In this document: piece by piece, positions 25,374 through 35,112 of the stretch
Layout: each line of letters starts with the position of its first letter
Position numbering within the stretch: position 1 is the first letter of the stretch
From: Candidatus Poribacteria bacterium
GTDB taxonomy: Bacteria; Poribacteria; WGA-4E; WGA-3G
Direction of reading: 5' to 3'
Length of the DNA: 64,000 nucleotides
Assembly: GCA_958295815.1 (NCBI GenBank)
Contig: OY282374.1
Span: forward strand, 3,256,856 to 3,320,855
The notes under the pieces: model-generated
The model's database searches: none
What the model was told of the DNA's origin: nothing
Seen by the model: the letters and a program-made list of their open reading frames with translations, nothing else
Position numbers and translations under genes: made by a program

Positions 25374-26795
25374 ATGGGTAGCACGACGTCTCGACCTAAT
25401 ATTGTACTCATTATGTGTGATCAGATGCGGTGGGATGCCGCCGGATTCGCTGGTAGCCCGATCGTTCAAACGCCCTATCTGGATCGGCTGGCGGCGAGCG
25501 GTGTCTGCTTTGAAAACGCTTACTGTGCATCGCCGGTCTGCTCACCGGCACGGGCAAGTTGGTTGACTGGACTCTATCCGCATGCCCACTTACAAATGCG
25601 GAATTATGGACCGAAAAGAATGGGCGAGTTCGGTGGCTACCTGCCTCGCGATCGTGTCACTATTGGGGATCTGCTCAAACGTGCTGGCTATCGTTGCGGT
25701 ATCGTGGGACCGTGGCATTTGGGGGACGACCATCGCCCACAACACGGATTTTCCGATTTCTGGTGTACCTATCGTTATCTTGGAGATTATCCAGACCCGC
25801 TATTTAATTATTTTGATACTGAAGGGGTTGAAAATCTCTATCGATCAAATGCACCTGGGATGACACAATACGGAAATATCTTGGAATTTGGCACAATCAC
25901 AGACCCGCGACAGCAACGCACAACTTGGACAATCGACCGTTCGCTCGAATTTGTTCAACAGCAGGATGATACCCCGTTCTTCTTATTTGCGAGTATCAAA
26001 GATCCACACCCGCTTGTCCTCGTGCCACCCGATCTTCCAGCACGCTATCGAGAAGAGGATATGCCGCTACCCGTCTCGTTACGTGATCCGCTTGATGGAA
26101 AACCTGAATTTCAAAAGCGAGGGAAGTTTCGCATCCCTCCAACGGTCACAGAGTCGGAATTTCGCCGAATGATGACTTACTATTATGCTCTAATCACGCA
26201 CATTGACAATCAAGTCGGACGTCTGCTGAATGCGCTTGAGGGGACAAATACAGTTGTCGCTTTTATCAGTGATCACGGCGAGTTGCTCGGCGACCACGGC
26301 TACACCGAAAAATGTTTGATGTATGAGGCTTCCGTGCGGGTGCCGTGTCTGCTCTCATGGCAGAACCATTTGCCTTCCGGTTTACGAGTCACTACCCCTC
26401 TCGCAGGTGTGGATCTGATGCCGACCTTGTTGAGTTTCGCTGATCAGATTCCTGAAACACCAATTGATGGACGATCCGTTGCAGAGCCGATTTTGAACGG
26501 ACGAGAGCCTGAACACCAACCCGTCTTCGCCGAAATTGCCAGCCTTGATGCTATCTATCACGACGCGAGCGATCCAGAAGAACTTGCAGCGCATGTGATG
26601 GTCACCGATGGACGCTGGAAATATGTTCGGAACCGCTTTGATATTGATGAACTGTATGATCTGAAGACCGACCCTGGGGAAATGCGGAACCTTGCTGATC
26701 TTTCGGAACACCAGAACCGCGTGGCGCAGATGCGTCAACAGATCGCCGAGATGGTTCGTCGGACAGGTCCGGGTCCTTATACGTGGTGTTTATAA
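25374..26795 (+). CDS. Sulfatase (type I, Cys-type)
   Basis: This 473-residue sulfatase has D16 (IMCDQMRWD), the formylglycine signature C56-S-P-A-R within VCSPARASWLTG, and the distal SDHGELLGDHGYTEK near 303-317 with metal and active-site Asp/His/Lys. The family hydrolyses sulfate esters after Cys oxidation. There is no signal peptide. The start has only a weak GGG site. It follows the NTF2-like gene by 24 bp and precedes a membrane protein gene that starts 26 bp after its stop. Substrate unknown; it is only distantly related to the other sulfatase. Confidence 0.92.
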   Translation: MGSTTSRPNIVLIMCDQMRWDAAGFAGSPIVQTPYLDRLAASGVCFENAYCASPVCSPARASWLTGLYPHAHLQMRNYGPKRMGEFGGYLPRDRVTIGDLLKRAGYRCGIVGPWHLGDDHRPQHGFSDFWCTYRYLGDYPDPLFNYFDTEGVENLYRSNAPGMTQYGNILEFGTITDPRQQRTTWTIDRSLEFVQQQDDTPFFLFASIKDPHPLVLVPPDLPARYREEDMPLPVSLRDPLDGKPEFQKRGKFRIPPTVTESEFRRMMTYYYALITHIDNQVGRLLNALEGTNTVVAFISDHGELLGDHGYTEKCLMYEASVRVPCLLSWQNHLPSGLRVTTPLAGVDLMPTLLSFADQIPETPIDGRSVAEPILNGREPEHQPVFAEIASLDAIYHDASDPEELAAHVMVTDGRWKYVRNRFDIDELYDLKTDPGEMRNLADLSEHQNRVAQMRQQIAEMVRRTGPGPYTWCL

Positions 26796-26821
26796 CCCAA
26801 GCATATAGCGACGTGCGAACT

Positions 26822-28189
26822 ATGAAACTTAAACATTTCAGTCAATCAGAACGCACAAGGAAAATATCCATTTGTGCAATATCAATCTTGCTTTTATTTT
26901 TTGGGTTCTTCTCTAACTTGTGGCATGTCGCCGAACAGGAATGGTTTGATACGCATCAGCGAGACACCGAAAGTCTGATTGTCGGAAGAATGGTCAAATC
27001 TCGCCAAGATGGCATCTTCTCGGCAGGGGGACTGACAGGGGCAGGGATTGTAGATTTAGATAATTGGATATCTTCTGAGCAGATTGACACTCAATATTCA
27101 GCCTACCTTAACACACTCACCTTTGATAAATTCGCACCATACATGTCGCAACCCGGCGGTCAAGGAATCCTTTTCAGCCTCTTTGATAAACTCATTCCCC
27201 TATCACCTCAAATTAAGTTATGGTCATTCTATGTATTAACAGCACTATTCTCAGCAATTGCTTTAACCGCGATTATAGGCTGGTTCTATGAGGAGTTCGG
27301 CGGGTGGGTTGCGATATTCGTTGTAGGTTCAGCGGTGCTTTCCCAATGGTTGACGGTCTTTGGTAAAAATCTTTGGTGGAGCCTATGGGCTTTCTATCTG
27401 CCGATGATTGTCGTGATGTCCTTCCTTAAACGCAGCAGAGACCCAGCGAACCGTCAGTTCATCAGGTTTGGAATTCTAATCTCTATCTCGGTTTTCATTA
27501 AGTGTTTCATCAACGGATTCGAGTATATTACGACCACTCTGGTAATGATGATGGTGCCGTGTGTCTATTATGCTGTTCTCGACAAGTGGAGCCGTCACCA
27601 ATGCCTGAAGGTGACGCTTGCAACCATATCGGGATCGGGCGTGGCAATCTTTTTCGGTCTCATACTATTGTGTTTCCAGATCGGTGCTGCAAAGAACGGT
27701 TTCTCGGACGGTGTTGAACACGTGGTCTATTCCTTAGGAAAGCGAACGCACGGAGAGGTGCAAAATTTTCCGGAGGTATATGCTGCGAGTCTAGAAGCCG
27801 GTACAGTCGGGGTGGTCATTACTTACGCGCAAGGCGTTTTCTTCGATTTCAACAACTATATATCTCACACAAACGCCTTCGTCTCTAACTTCCTGTTAAA
27901 AATTCGCTATGTTTACCTGATAGTACTTTTTATCGTGATGTCTGCACTGCTGTTTTTGCGTAGCACTGCAGAACGGCGACAACACTATATTGCGTTAATC
28001 TGGACAACGTGGTTTTCGATTCTGGCACCTTTATCGTGGTATGTAATTTTCAAGGCACACTCATACATCCATATACACATGAGTTTTCTGCTCTGGCAAA
28101 TGCCCTTTACTTTCTTTGGCTTTGCCGTGTTTGGATCCGCTATCGTAGCATGGACGAAAAGTTTAAAGTCTGAATTAAAACAAGGTTAA
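26822..28189 (+). CDS. Polytopic membrane protein, possibly GT-C-like, unknown function
   Basis: This 455-residue protein has an N-terminal transmembrane segment (ICAISILLLFFGFF), a long hydrophilic loop (about 38-125, with WFDTHQRDTESLIVGRM) and then roughly eight further hydrophobic segments. One helix in a large soluble loop followed by many helices recalls GT-C membrane glycosyltransferases, but no DxD motif stands in the usual position. I do not recognise the family. The start at 26822 is preferred over one 39 bases upstream because that overlaps the sulfatase stop, but neither has a good ribosome site. The arsenite methyltransferase gene follows. Confidence 0.75.
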   Translation: MKLKHFSQSERTRKISICAISILLLFFGFFSNLWHVAEQEWFDTHQRDTESLIVGRMVKSRQDGIFSAGGLTGAGIVDLDNWISSEQIDTQYSAYLNTLTFDKFAPYMSQPGGQGILFSLFDKLIPLSPQIKLWSFYVLTALFSAIALTAIIGWFYEEFGGWVAIFVVGSAVLSQWLTVFGKNLWWSLWAFYLPMIVVMSFLKRSRDPANRQFIRFGILISISVFIKCFINGFEYITTTLVMMMVPCVYYAVLDKWSRHQCLKVTLATISGSGVAIFFGLILLCFQIGAAKNGFSDGVEHVVYSLGKRTHGEVQNFPEVYAASLEAGTVGVVITYAQGVFFDFNNYISHTNAFVSNFLLKIRYVYLIVLFIVMSALLFLRSTAERRQHYIALIWTTWFSILAPLSWYVIFKAHSYIHIHMSFLLWQMPFTFFGFAVFGSAIVAWTKSLKSELKQG

Positions 28190-28230
28190 GTACGTTGAAA
28201 GAAAACATCACATCATTTTGGAGGAAAATT

Positions 28231-29016
28231 ATGAAACCACAAGATGTAAATCAGATTAAAGAATCTGTTCGTAAGCATTATGCCGGTTTAATTAAAACTG
28301 ACGAATCGTGCTGTTCATCACTAACCGACTGTTGTCCGGACACCAATACGGATAGTCCTGCGGAAAAGAATGGCTACACCGAGGCACAAATTTCCAGCAT
28401 TCCCACCGATGCTGCTGAACATTCCTTTGGTTGCGGGAATCCACTGGAATATACGGATGTTCAGGAGGGAGACGTTGTGGTCGATCTTGGTTCAGGTGCG
28501 GGGATTGATGTGTTACTCGCATCTCGGCTTGTCGGTGAAGGTGGTAGAGCTATCGGTATCGACATGACGCCTGAGATGATCGAGAAGGCGCAACGGAATG
28601 CTGAGGAAGTTGGAGCGAAGAATGTCGATTTCCGTTTAGGAGAGATTGAATCAATGCCGGTTGAAGGTGAAAGTGTGGATTGGATCATTTCCAATTGCGT
28701 GATTTGTCTGTCGCCGGATAAGAATAAGGTATTTGAAGAAGCATACCGCGTTCTCAAACCCGGTGGCAAGTTAGTGGTTTCTGACATGGTTACCAACAAC
28801 CTGCCCGACTGGGTGAGAGCCACGGTAAGCACATGGGTGAGTTGTATTTCAGGCGCGTTGCCTGAAGACCAGTATTTAGACTCGATTCGCCATGCTGGAT
28901 TTGAGGACGTTAAAGTTCTCAGTAAATCTGCTTACGCGAAAATGGGTCAGGTGGAAGTCGCGAGCATTAAGGTGGAGGCGGTTAAACCACATGAGATGAC
29001 AGTAGAGTCGTGCTGA
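28231..29016 (+). CDS. arsM: Arsenite S-adenosylmethionine methyltransferase
   Basis: This 261-residue class I methyltransferase has motif I VVVDLGSGAGIDV (83-95) and motif II IGIDMTPEMI. Its cysteines fit As(III) binding: C68 (SFGCGNP), C156 (SNCVICL) and the Cys in VSCISGALP near 202, plus an N-terminal CC pair at 27-28. It detoxifies arsenite by methylation using SAM. The start at 28231 is chosen for its GGAGG 7 bases ahead; a TTG 36 bases upstream is in frame but has no site. No ars repressor or pump is adjacent. It is the last plus-strand gene in this block. Confidence 0.9.
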   Translation: MKPQDVNQIKESVRKHYAGLIKTDESCCSSLTDCCPDTNTDSPAEKNGYTEAQISSIPTDAAEHSFGCGNPLEYTDVQEGDVVVDLGSGAGIDVLLASRLVGEGGRAIGIDMTPEMIEKAQRNAEEVGAKNVDFRLGEIESMPVEGESVDWIISNCVICLSPDKNKVFEEAYRVLKPGGKLVVSDMVTNNLPDWVRATVSTWVSCISGALPEDQYLDSIRHAGFEDVKVLSKSAYAKMGQVEVASIKVEAVKPHEMTVESC

Positions 29017-29021
29017 GAATA

Positions 29022-30512
29022 TCACCAAGGATTGGTGGCATCCATCTCCCATTTGACGATATTTCTGACTGCGATCTGCCCATCTTCGCAAAACAATCGC
29101 ACTTCTTTGCTGTCAGATCGCATCGGATAAACCCGCTGGACGATGCACAACTCAGCGTTGACAAACAATTCGATTACCGATCTATCAACAAAAATATCAA
29201 GGTGAAGTGCTTGGTCGCCTTCCAGGGCAAAAGGCACGGTTTGCTTGAAATTTCCAGGTTTTAGCACTTCACGCCCGCAACGGTATGAGAGCGTCCTGTT
29301 GTTACTCGCATTTTCAAAGTCAACAACAAAGGCTTGTTCCCTCACATCGTAACGAATCACCGTTTCCTCCTCAAGATCGGGTGAACAGAGCAGTTTCAAC
29401 CCAAATCGCTGAGCTGAGTTAGGTTCTATCGTCAGTTTCAGTTCCATACAGTCTGAAGCCAGTCCTTCAACGGTAATCTCCTGCCCGGATTCTAAAAACA
29501 TATCTCCGCCTTGAAATGGATTGTATCTCAAGGATTGTAATTCTGAAGCTGGCTCAATGTTTAGACGGTTATCCCGGGTCGGTTTCAGGTGCCATGGGAG
29601 CGTCATGATGCTTTGCCAACCCTGTTTGTCTGCATCGCGAGCATCGGCGATCCATCCCCAAAAAAGGCGTCTGCCCTTATCGTCAATGAGGGTTTCAGGA
29701 CCAGACAGCATACTGCCGAGATGGCTGAGTTGCCCGTTAATTTCGGGGTAGAAGGTCTCATTTTCATAGTGACCAATGTAATACTGGCACTTGTTGAACG
29801 GTTGATGGGTGTGCATCAGCAGCATGTGTTTTTCCCCAAAGGGGAAGAGGTCGGAACAGGCACAATCTTCAACCTCCGCTGTCCATTCGCGCGAGGATTT
29901 ATAGAACGGACCGACGTAGTTCCATTCCTTGAGGTCTTTCGACTTAAACAGGCTAGTCGAATCGCCTTCATAACCGGGACGATGGTTTTTATTCCCGATT
30001 AAGGCGTAGTAGATGTCACCCTCTTTCCATCCACTCGGATCGAAGATCACGCATTCAGGGAATTCGTCCGTATCAATTGGAATGACTGGATTTTCTGCTA
30101 ACGGGGTCCAGTGCGAGAGATCGGCGTCGTGACATTGGTAAATACAGATTCCTCTTCTGGGCATATTGGTGATAATTGTGGGAGGTTCAACCCCGTCCAT
30201 GATGTCCCCGCTATTGAAATAATCGCCTTTCTTTCCTTCGAGCGGCTCGTCGAGGTACGCCGTATGGTACCTCCAATGGAGCAGATCTCGACTCGAAATG
30301 TGTTGCCAACTCGAAAAATCTCTTTCATTTGGACCGTTTCTTATCTTTTGTAGGTAGCCGATGTGATACCTACCGTTGAAGAAGATCGCGCCGTTGATGT
30401 CGTTCCAACGTCCGTATGGCGGTAAGAAGTGGTATTTTGGTCTCAATTTATCGGCTACCATCTTTTCCCTGTGTTGGTAGGACTCCATTAAGAAATCATC
30501 GTACGTACGCAT
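29022..30512 (-). CDS. Glycoside hydrolase family 32-like protein with altered acid/base motif
   Basis: This 496-residue protein has a five-bladed propeller (about 20-340) and a C-terminal beta-sandwich (about 350-490). The nucleophile motif is WNDINGAIFFNGRYH, with D38 in the position of the canonical WNDPNG Asp. The middle RDP motif is VIFDPSGW (D158). The acid/base motif, normally WECPDLF, reads EDCACSDLF (215-223), so the catalytic Glu is replaced by Ala or shifted. It probably acts on fructosides, or binds them without cleaving. A strong AAGGAAGG precedes the start. The DUF6785 membrane protein gene is upstream on the same strand. No signal peptide. Confidence 0.85.
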   Translation of the reverse strand: MRTYDDFLMESYQHREKMVADKLRPKYHFLPPYGRWNDINGAIFFNGRYHIGYLQKIRNGPNERDFSSWQHISSRDLLHWRYHTAYLDEPLEGKKGDYFNSGDIMDGVEPPTIITNMPRRGICIYQCHDADLSHWTPLAENPVIPIDTDEFPECVIFDPSGWKEGDIYYALIGNKNHRPGYEGDSTSLFKSKDLKEWNYVGPFYKSSREWTAEVEDCACSDLFPFGEKHMLLMHTHQPFNKCQYYIGHYENETFYPEINGQLSHLGSMLSGPETLIDDKGRRLFWGWIADARDADKQGWQSIMTLPWHLKPTRDNRLNIEPASELQSLRYNPFQGGDMFLESGQEITVEGLASDCMELKLTIEPNSAQRFGLKLLCSPDLEEETVIRYDVREQAFVVDFENASNNRTLSYRCGREVLKPGNFKQTVPFALEGDQALHLDIFVDRSVIELFVNAELCIVQRVYPMRSDSKEVRLFCEDGQIAVRNIVKWEMDATNPW

Positions 30513-30584
30513 AGTTCACCTTCCTTTATGTAGTTTCCATACATCTGCGAACATTTCATATCTTATCTCAGCACAAGTTGTCAC

Positions 30585-30856
30585 TTATTATACACATAAG
30601 ACTCTATGAAGTATAAAGCGGGATTTGGGTTAATTCGGGGTTACAAACCCCTCCCACAATGTGAAAATAACTTCAACGTTTTGTTGAAGCGTTCAAAGTT
30701 TGTTAGTAGCAACTTGGGTTATTATACACATAAGACTCTAATGAAGTATAAAGCGGGATTTGGGTTAATTCGGGGTTACAAACCCCTCCCACAATGTGAA
30801 AATAACTTCAACGTTTTGTTGAAGCGTTCAAAGTTTGTTAGTAGCAACTTGGGTTA
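30585..30856. repeat. 134-bp tandem duplication (two near-identical copies)
   Basis: Copy 1 is at 30585-30718 and copy 2 at 30719-30856. They are identical except for one inserted A (CTCTATGAAG versus CTCTAATGAAG). Each contains two hairpins: GGGGTT/AACCCC (30637-30651 and 30772-30786) and CTTCAAC/GTTGAAG around GTTTT. The duplicate ends 3 bp from the stop codon of the DUF6785 gene. This fills the gap between the DUF6785 and GH32 genes. Confidence 0.92.
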
Positions 30857-30858
30857 TC

Positions 30859-32865
30859 TCAATCCAGCAGGATGCGGTATCCGGTTTCGATGCCGGTTAT
30901 CATCCCAACAATCGACCACATTCCCGCACAGGTCATCTCTCCGAGGATCAATCCAAGAAACAGCGGACGTGCCTCTCTATATGCTCTTAGCCCCCCATAT
31001 TTCACGATGCTATATTTCAGGAGATAACCGAGCATGATGGAAAACCATAACTTAAACGACGCCCAGGAACTAAGCATTGTGTACCCGATCGGATGAATCG
31101 GCCACCACACAAAAACTTTTCTAATCCACATCAACCCGATCGTGAACGCACTGCCGAAAAGTGTAAAACCTGTATGCGTCCAGTCTGTTCCCATCGGAGG
31201 GCTGGTAAGGATGGCACTCAACCAGCGTGCCCCGCCGCTACCGCCCGTGTGCACGTATAATGCGCCGTGTTGGTAGCTTACTTTCAGCACAGCATAATAT
31301 GAGGCAAGCAACCCCAACACCATCGCCAATCCCATCGCCATGAGGAGCCGTCGCCGGTTGGCTCTAACCGTATCAGCGGCTTTCAGCCCATTCATCACAT
31401 TCGGCATCATAAACTCTCTCAGGTGTGAGGTTAAGCCGGTGGGTTGCATGAATAGCCACGTTGTCGTCGAGGGTGTCATGCGTGCCGTTCCGAGTGTTGT
31501 GAGAAAGAAACTTTGCGGTGAAAATGAGGGGTTGATAAATGGGATACCTCCGTTGATAATCTGCCATGTCAAGGCAACAAATACACCTAACGAAAAGAGC
31601 ACAAAAAGCACCGCAAATCCGAGGGACATTCCCATTAAGACGCTTAGGTATATTAAGAGAGATACACCTCCAAGCAGTCCAAGGACTGTCAACCCGGCGG
31701 GCATCGGTTCGTTCTGGGCGTCAGATTGAGGCGAGATACGTCCAAAGCCGCTAAAAAATAGATGCTTGATGTGCCTCCTGGCTTTGAAAAGTGCCCAAAC
31801 CCCAAGTGTCAGACACGCGCCTGCTTCCTGCGCCGCGCTGAACGAATACGCCGTCCATTTTACACCCGGACCCTTTGTAATTAGAAAACCGAGCATGCTG
31901 CCAATGAGACATTGTAGTTTGAAAAACAAGAAGAAAAACCAGAGACTAAATGCAACCTCAAGTGTGAGCAGGTAGCTAAATCCGACCATCGACATCAACA
32001 CGACGATCTGAAATGGTCTCAAGGCGTTCAGCGGCCTACCAACGAGAAATGGGTCGAGCCAATATCGGACTGGGATATGTGGCAGGGTTGGGAAATACGC
32101 ATGAAGTCCGTTCAGGGTATGGATAAACGCCGGTATAGCGAAGCCGACCCACATCTTTCTATTTTTGAAGAACGAATTGACTATGCCTGATTGATGAACG
32201 GAGATTTCTACCGGCAGTTGGACGAGTGGAAATGTACATTTCTCGTATTCGATCCACTGTTTTCGGAGTATCACAGCGAGGCAAATCATAACGAAATAGG
32301 CGGTTAAAACATACAACCCCCACACCGAGAGCGGTTTTAACCATGCCCCCCAAGGAACCCTCTCGCCAACTGATAATCCTTCGTAGAAAGAGACGATCGC
32401 GCCCTCATCTCGCACAACACGCCATTCCGGGATATATTGAAAGAATAGCGATCGCCATTCGTTTTCTGGAGTGGCAAAATAGTTGTAAGCCGCGAAGGCA
32501 GACAACGCGTCTCGCATCATTCCTGATGAGGGGATACCGGCGACGGCAATCATGATGCACCAAATAACGATGAGTTCTTGGGAGGAGAGCGCAAGTTTGG
32601 GATGCAGGGACCTTAAGACGGAATTAACAACCAGAGCCAGGACAGTCAGGACAAAAAAGGGGGCAAGCGGAAAATGACCACCCGCCAGAAAGGTGTTGCG
32701 AATAACAAAATCGTTGTATGGAGCGATCAAACATTCTAAGACAGCCAAGGCGATGCCGATAACAAACGCCCTTTTTGACCACGCGCTTGGAGATTGGGTT
32801 TGTGTGGAAAACACGGTACCCGAATCACTGGCTGGAGGTTGTTCCATACCGCTGTTTTTGCCCAT
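30859..32865 (-). CDS. DUF6785-type polytopic membrane protein, paralogue 1
   Basis: This 668-residue integral membrane protein has about 12-14 hydrophobic segments and conserved loops such as LSSQELIVIWCIMIAVAG, YNYFATPENEWRSLFFQYIP and LKYGGLRAYREARPLFLGLILGE-like sequence at the C-terminus. It is homologous along its length to the protein at 39223-41145. The family resembles OPT-like transporters and is common in Planctomycetes- and Poribacteria-type genomes next to carbohydrate genes. It precedes a GH32-like gene on the same strand, which suggests uptake of an oligosaccharide or peptide. No transport has been shown. A second in-frame ATG lies 18 bases downstream of the start. Confidence 0.82.
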   Translation of the reverse strand: MGKNSGMEQPPASDSGTVFSTQTQSPSAWSKRAFVIGIALAVLECLIAPYNDFVIRNTFLAGGHFPLAPFFVLTVLALVVNSVLRSLHPKLALSSQELIVIWCIMIAVAGIPSSGMMRDALSAFAAYNYFATPENEWRSLFFQYIPEWRVVRDEGAIVSFYEGLSVGERVPWGAWLKPLSVWGLYVLTAYFVMICLAVILRKQWIEYEKCTFPLVQLPVEISVHQSGIVNSFFKNRKMWVGFAIPAFIHTLNGLHAYFPTLPHIPVRYWLDPFLVGRPLNALRPFQIVVLMSMVGFSYLLTLEVAFSLWFFFLFFKLQCLIGSMLGFLITKGPGVKWTAYSFSAAQEAGACLTLGVWALFKARRHIKHLFFSGFGRISPQSDAQNEPMPAGLTVLGLLGGVSLLIYLSVLMGMSLGFAVLFVLFSLGVFVALTWQIINGGIPFINPSFSPQSFFLTTLGTARMTPSTTTWLFMQPTGLTSHLREFMMPNVMNGLKAADTVRANRRRLLMAMGLAMVLGLLASYYAVLKVSYQHGALYVHTGGSGGARWLSAILTSPPMGTDWTHTGFTLFGSAFTIGLMWIRKVFVWWPIHPIGYTMLSSWASFKLWFSIMLGYLLKYSIVKYGGLRAYREARPLFLGLILGEMTCAGMWSIVGMITGIETGYRILLD

Positions 32866-33181
32866 TTTTTGCCTGTTTAGGGATTTTAAACCTTACCTTA
32901 AAGCCTTTATATTTATGTTCATTCAATCTATCTCTCTTGCGTTGAAAAATTTTATGCAATCATTTTAGTGTCAGAACGGCTCAAACGCTGTTCTACAGCA
33001 ACCATCAATAACACGATTTGTCCAGATTATATCATACATCGGATAAGATGTGGATTTTATGTTTTTTTGTTTATTCATACTTCTTCCATACCAAAAAGAT
33101 TGGTAAAAAGAAGATAGTCATGATAACATAACCCAAGTATTACCGAAGAAGGAAACGGCAAAAAAGTAGCTTGGAGGGTGT
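32866..33181. other. Gene-free AT-rich divergent promoter region
   Basis: These 316 bases separate a minus-strand membrane protein gene and a plus-strand barrel-protein gene and should hold both promoters. The sequence is AT-rich. One imperfect palindrome, ACATC GGATAA GATGT (about 33035-33050), has a similar sequence at 43655-43675. I see no other structure. Confidence 0.45.
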
Positions 33182-34999
33182 ATGAGTGCTAATCAATTGG
33201 ATCGGTGGATTCGCAAAGACCGATTAAGTCCCGACGAAATAGGGAATAATCGCTTCTTAAAGGCTGTCAGTCTCTTTGCAGATACGGTTGCCCAATACGG
33301 GAGGGATAGATACAGTGGCAAAAATGTGCCGCTCTTTGCCGACTGCCTTCATACCGAACATTTAAAAGCACCCAGATCTATGACATCTCACCGCACAGGC
33401 ACCGAGCCAAAACCTGCGGTCTGGAGTTTCTTTCAAAATCAACAGAACTTGATGCGATTGCTTGCCTCTTTAAGCCAATTCACAGGGGATGGCAAATATG
33501 TCCATGCCGCAGGAGAAGCTGCCGGATACATGTTCAGCAACTACTGGTATCCAGAAAGTGGCGTTCTGCATTGGGGTGGGCACGGCTATGTGGACTTGGT
33601 AACCGGTAATAAGTACGGCATGAAGGGCGTTGTCCACGAAATAGAGGATGTGTACCCATACTGGGAATTACTAAGAGCCGTGGACCCCGATCGCGGCGAG
33701 ATGCTCATGAAAGGTATTTGGGAAGCAAATATCAAGGATTGGGATGCCTTACACTACAACCGACACGGGGACTTCAAAAAGCAAGTTGATCATGCCAACA
33801 CTTGGAACAGACCTTGGGATGGATACAAAGACCCCGAAATTAGTGCAGATCTCTCGTTTATCAGTGTGGCACTCGATCTGGCTTACGCCGCTTACAGCTT
33901 GGGCTACCAAAAGCAGGAGGAGGCACCTCGGATTTGGGGGGAACGTCTGTTAAATCTGATTATAAAGCAGCGAGATCCAGAAACTGGCATCTGGCCCAAT
34001 CTGGTTCATCCACAGATTAACAAACGTGGGCTTAACGTTTTCGGTAGAAAATACCCGCAGGCGACCGAGCCGAGAGTTTATGTCGGCAATCAGTTGAACC
34101 ATACCATCACCCAGATGATGGGTATGCTTACAATCGTAGAAAATGCCGAAAAGTATGGTCGCGTCGGTGAAATGGCACACATCAAAGAGGCAGTTGAGCA
34201 GCACATCATAGGTTTCCTGAATGCTTCCTATGATCGGAAAAATAATACGTTGAAAAGCATCGTTATTGATGGGACGGATCTCACAGGTTTTCGGATAAAG
34301 GGACCTTTCAGAGATGCGAAGTTATACTTTGGTGCAAAGGAAGGCGGCGCGTTCTTGCCGCAAAACATTACCCCACTCTTTACCTCCGTCTGTGCGCGTG
34401 GGTATCGGGTTTCTGGAGGCAGAAGCGAATTCCGAGATTACCTACGAACCATGTTTAAAGCCTTTGGGATCGGCGACATCGGTGTTGACAAGAGGTCTCC
34501 ACCCTCGTTGAACTTTGATACAACTGCCTTGGAACCCGCTCATATCTTCGCACTGGTGGATCTGTACCGAGTAGAACCGAAAGCAGAATTTCTGGCAATG
34601 GCGGAGAAAATAGGGGATAATCTGCTTCAAGTTAGACAACATGCTGATAGCGGACTTTTTACGCTCGAAGACGATTTTGTGCTCCATAGCAAGGTCATGG
34701 ATAAACCCGAATTGCAGGAGTGGCATGAAGGGAGAAGCGTAGGCGAGATTTTGCAGGATACCCATAAAACCGCGAATCTTGATGCGATGGAGCCGCTGGC
34801 ACTGCTCAGCATCTACGCCGCGCAAACCGGACAGTACAACATTATACCTGGTTGGACAGCCGGTGGTCTTTATCTCAAGGTGAGCAGCGTCGGTCATATT
34901 GTCGGTAAAGAAATTCAGCTGTGGTTTGATAAGCCTGCACTTAAGCAATTTTACAAGGACAGTAATATCGACTGTACCTGGCGTATTGACGAGGACTGA
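33182..34999 (+). CDS. Putative (alpha/alpha)-barrel carbohydrate-active enzyme
   Basis: This 605-residue soluble protein is rich in Trp and Tyr and in helical hairpins that recur about every 50 residues (ALDLAYAAYSLGYQK, MMGMLTIVENAEK, IFALVDLYRVEP, ALLSIYAAQTGQ). This is typical of (alpha/alpha) toroid glycosidases and polysaccharide lyases. Conserved-looking clusters are YPESGVLHWGGHGY, KKQVDHANTWNRPWDG and PLALLSIYA. It has no signal peptide. GGAGGGTGT precedes the ATG. I cannot name the family or the catalytic residues with confidence. It sits next to a DUF6785 gene, divergently transcribed, so carbohydrate processing is the best guess. Confidence 0.7.
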   Translation: MSANQLDRWIRKDRLSPDEIGNNRFLKAVSLFADTVAQYGRDRYSGKNVPLFADCLHTEHLKAPRSMTSHRTGTEPKPAVWSFFQNQQNLMRLLASLSQFTGDGKYVHAAGEAAGYMFSNYWYPESGVLHWGGHGYVDLVTGNKYGMKGVVHEIEDVYPYWELLRAVDPDRGEMLMKGIWEANIKDWDALHYNRHGDFKKQVDHANTWNRPWDGYKDPEISADLSFISVALDLAYAAYSLGYQKQEEAPRIWGERLLNLIIKQRDPETGIWPNLVHPQINKRGLNVFGRKYPQATEPRVYVGNQLNHTITQMMGMLTIVENAEKYGRVGEMAHIKEAVEQHIIGFLNASYDRKNNTLKSIVIDGTDLTGFRIKGPFRDAKLYFGAKEGGAFLPQNITPLFTSVCARGYRVSGGRSEFRDYLRTMFKAFGIGDIGVDKRSPPSLNFDTTALEPAHIFALVDLYRVEPKAEFLAMAEKIGDNLLQVRQHADSGLFTLEDDFVLHSKVMDKPELQEWHEGRSVGEILQDTHKTANLDAMEPLALLSIYAAQTGQYNIIPGWTAGGLYLKVSSVGHIVGKEIQLWFDKPALKQFYKDSNIDCTWRIDED

Positions 35000-35112
35000 G
35001 CGAAACAGATTATTGAAAAATATCACCCTCTTTGCAATAGTGATTAATCCATCTATCCCAATCCGCAGAATATCTTTTTAAAGTCATTCTCAATTTTTTA
35101 GTTACGTTTGAG

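Noticed and set aside
30606..31037. Plus-strand frame across the 134-bp duplication as a repeat protein
   Set aside because: It runs through both copies and into the antisense of the membrane protein gene. It has no ribosome site.
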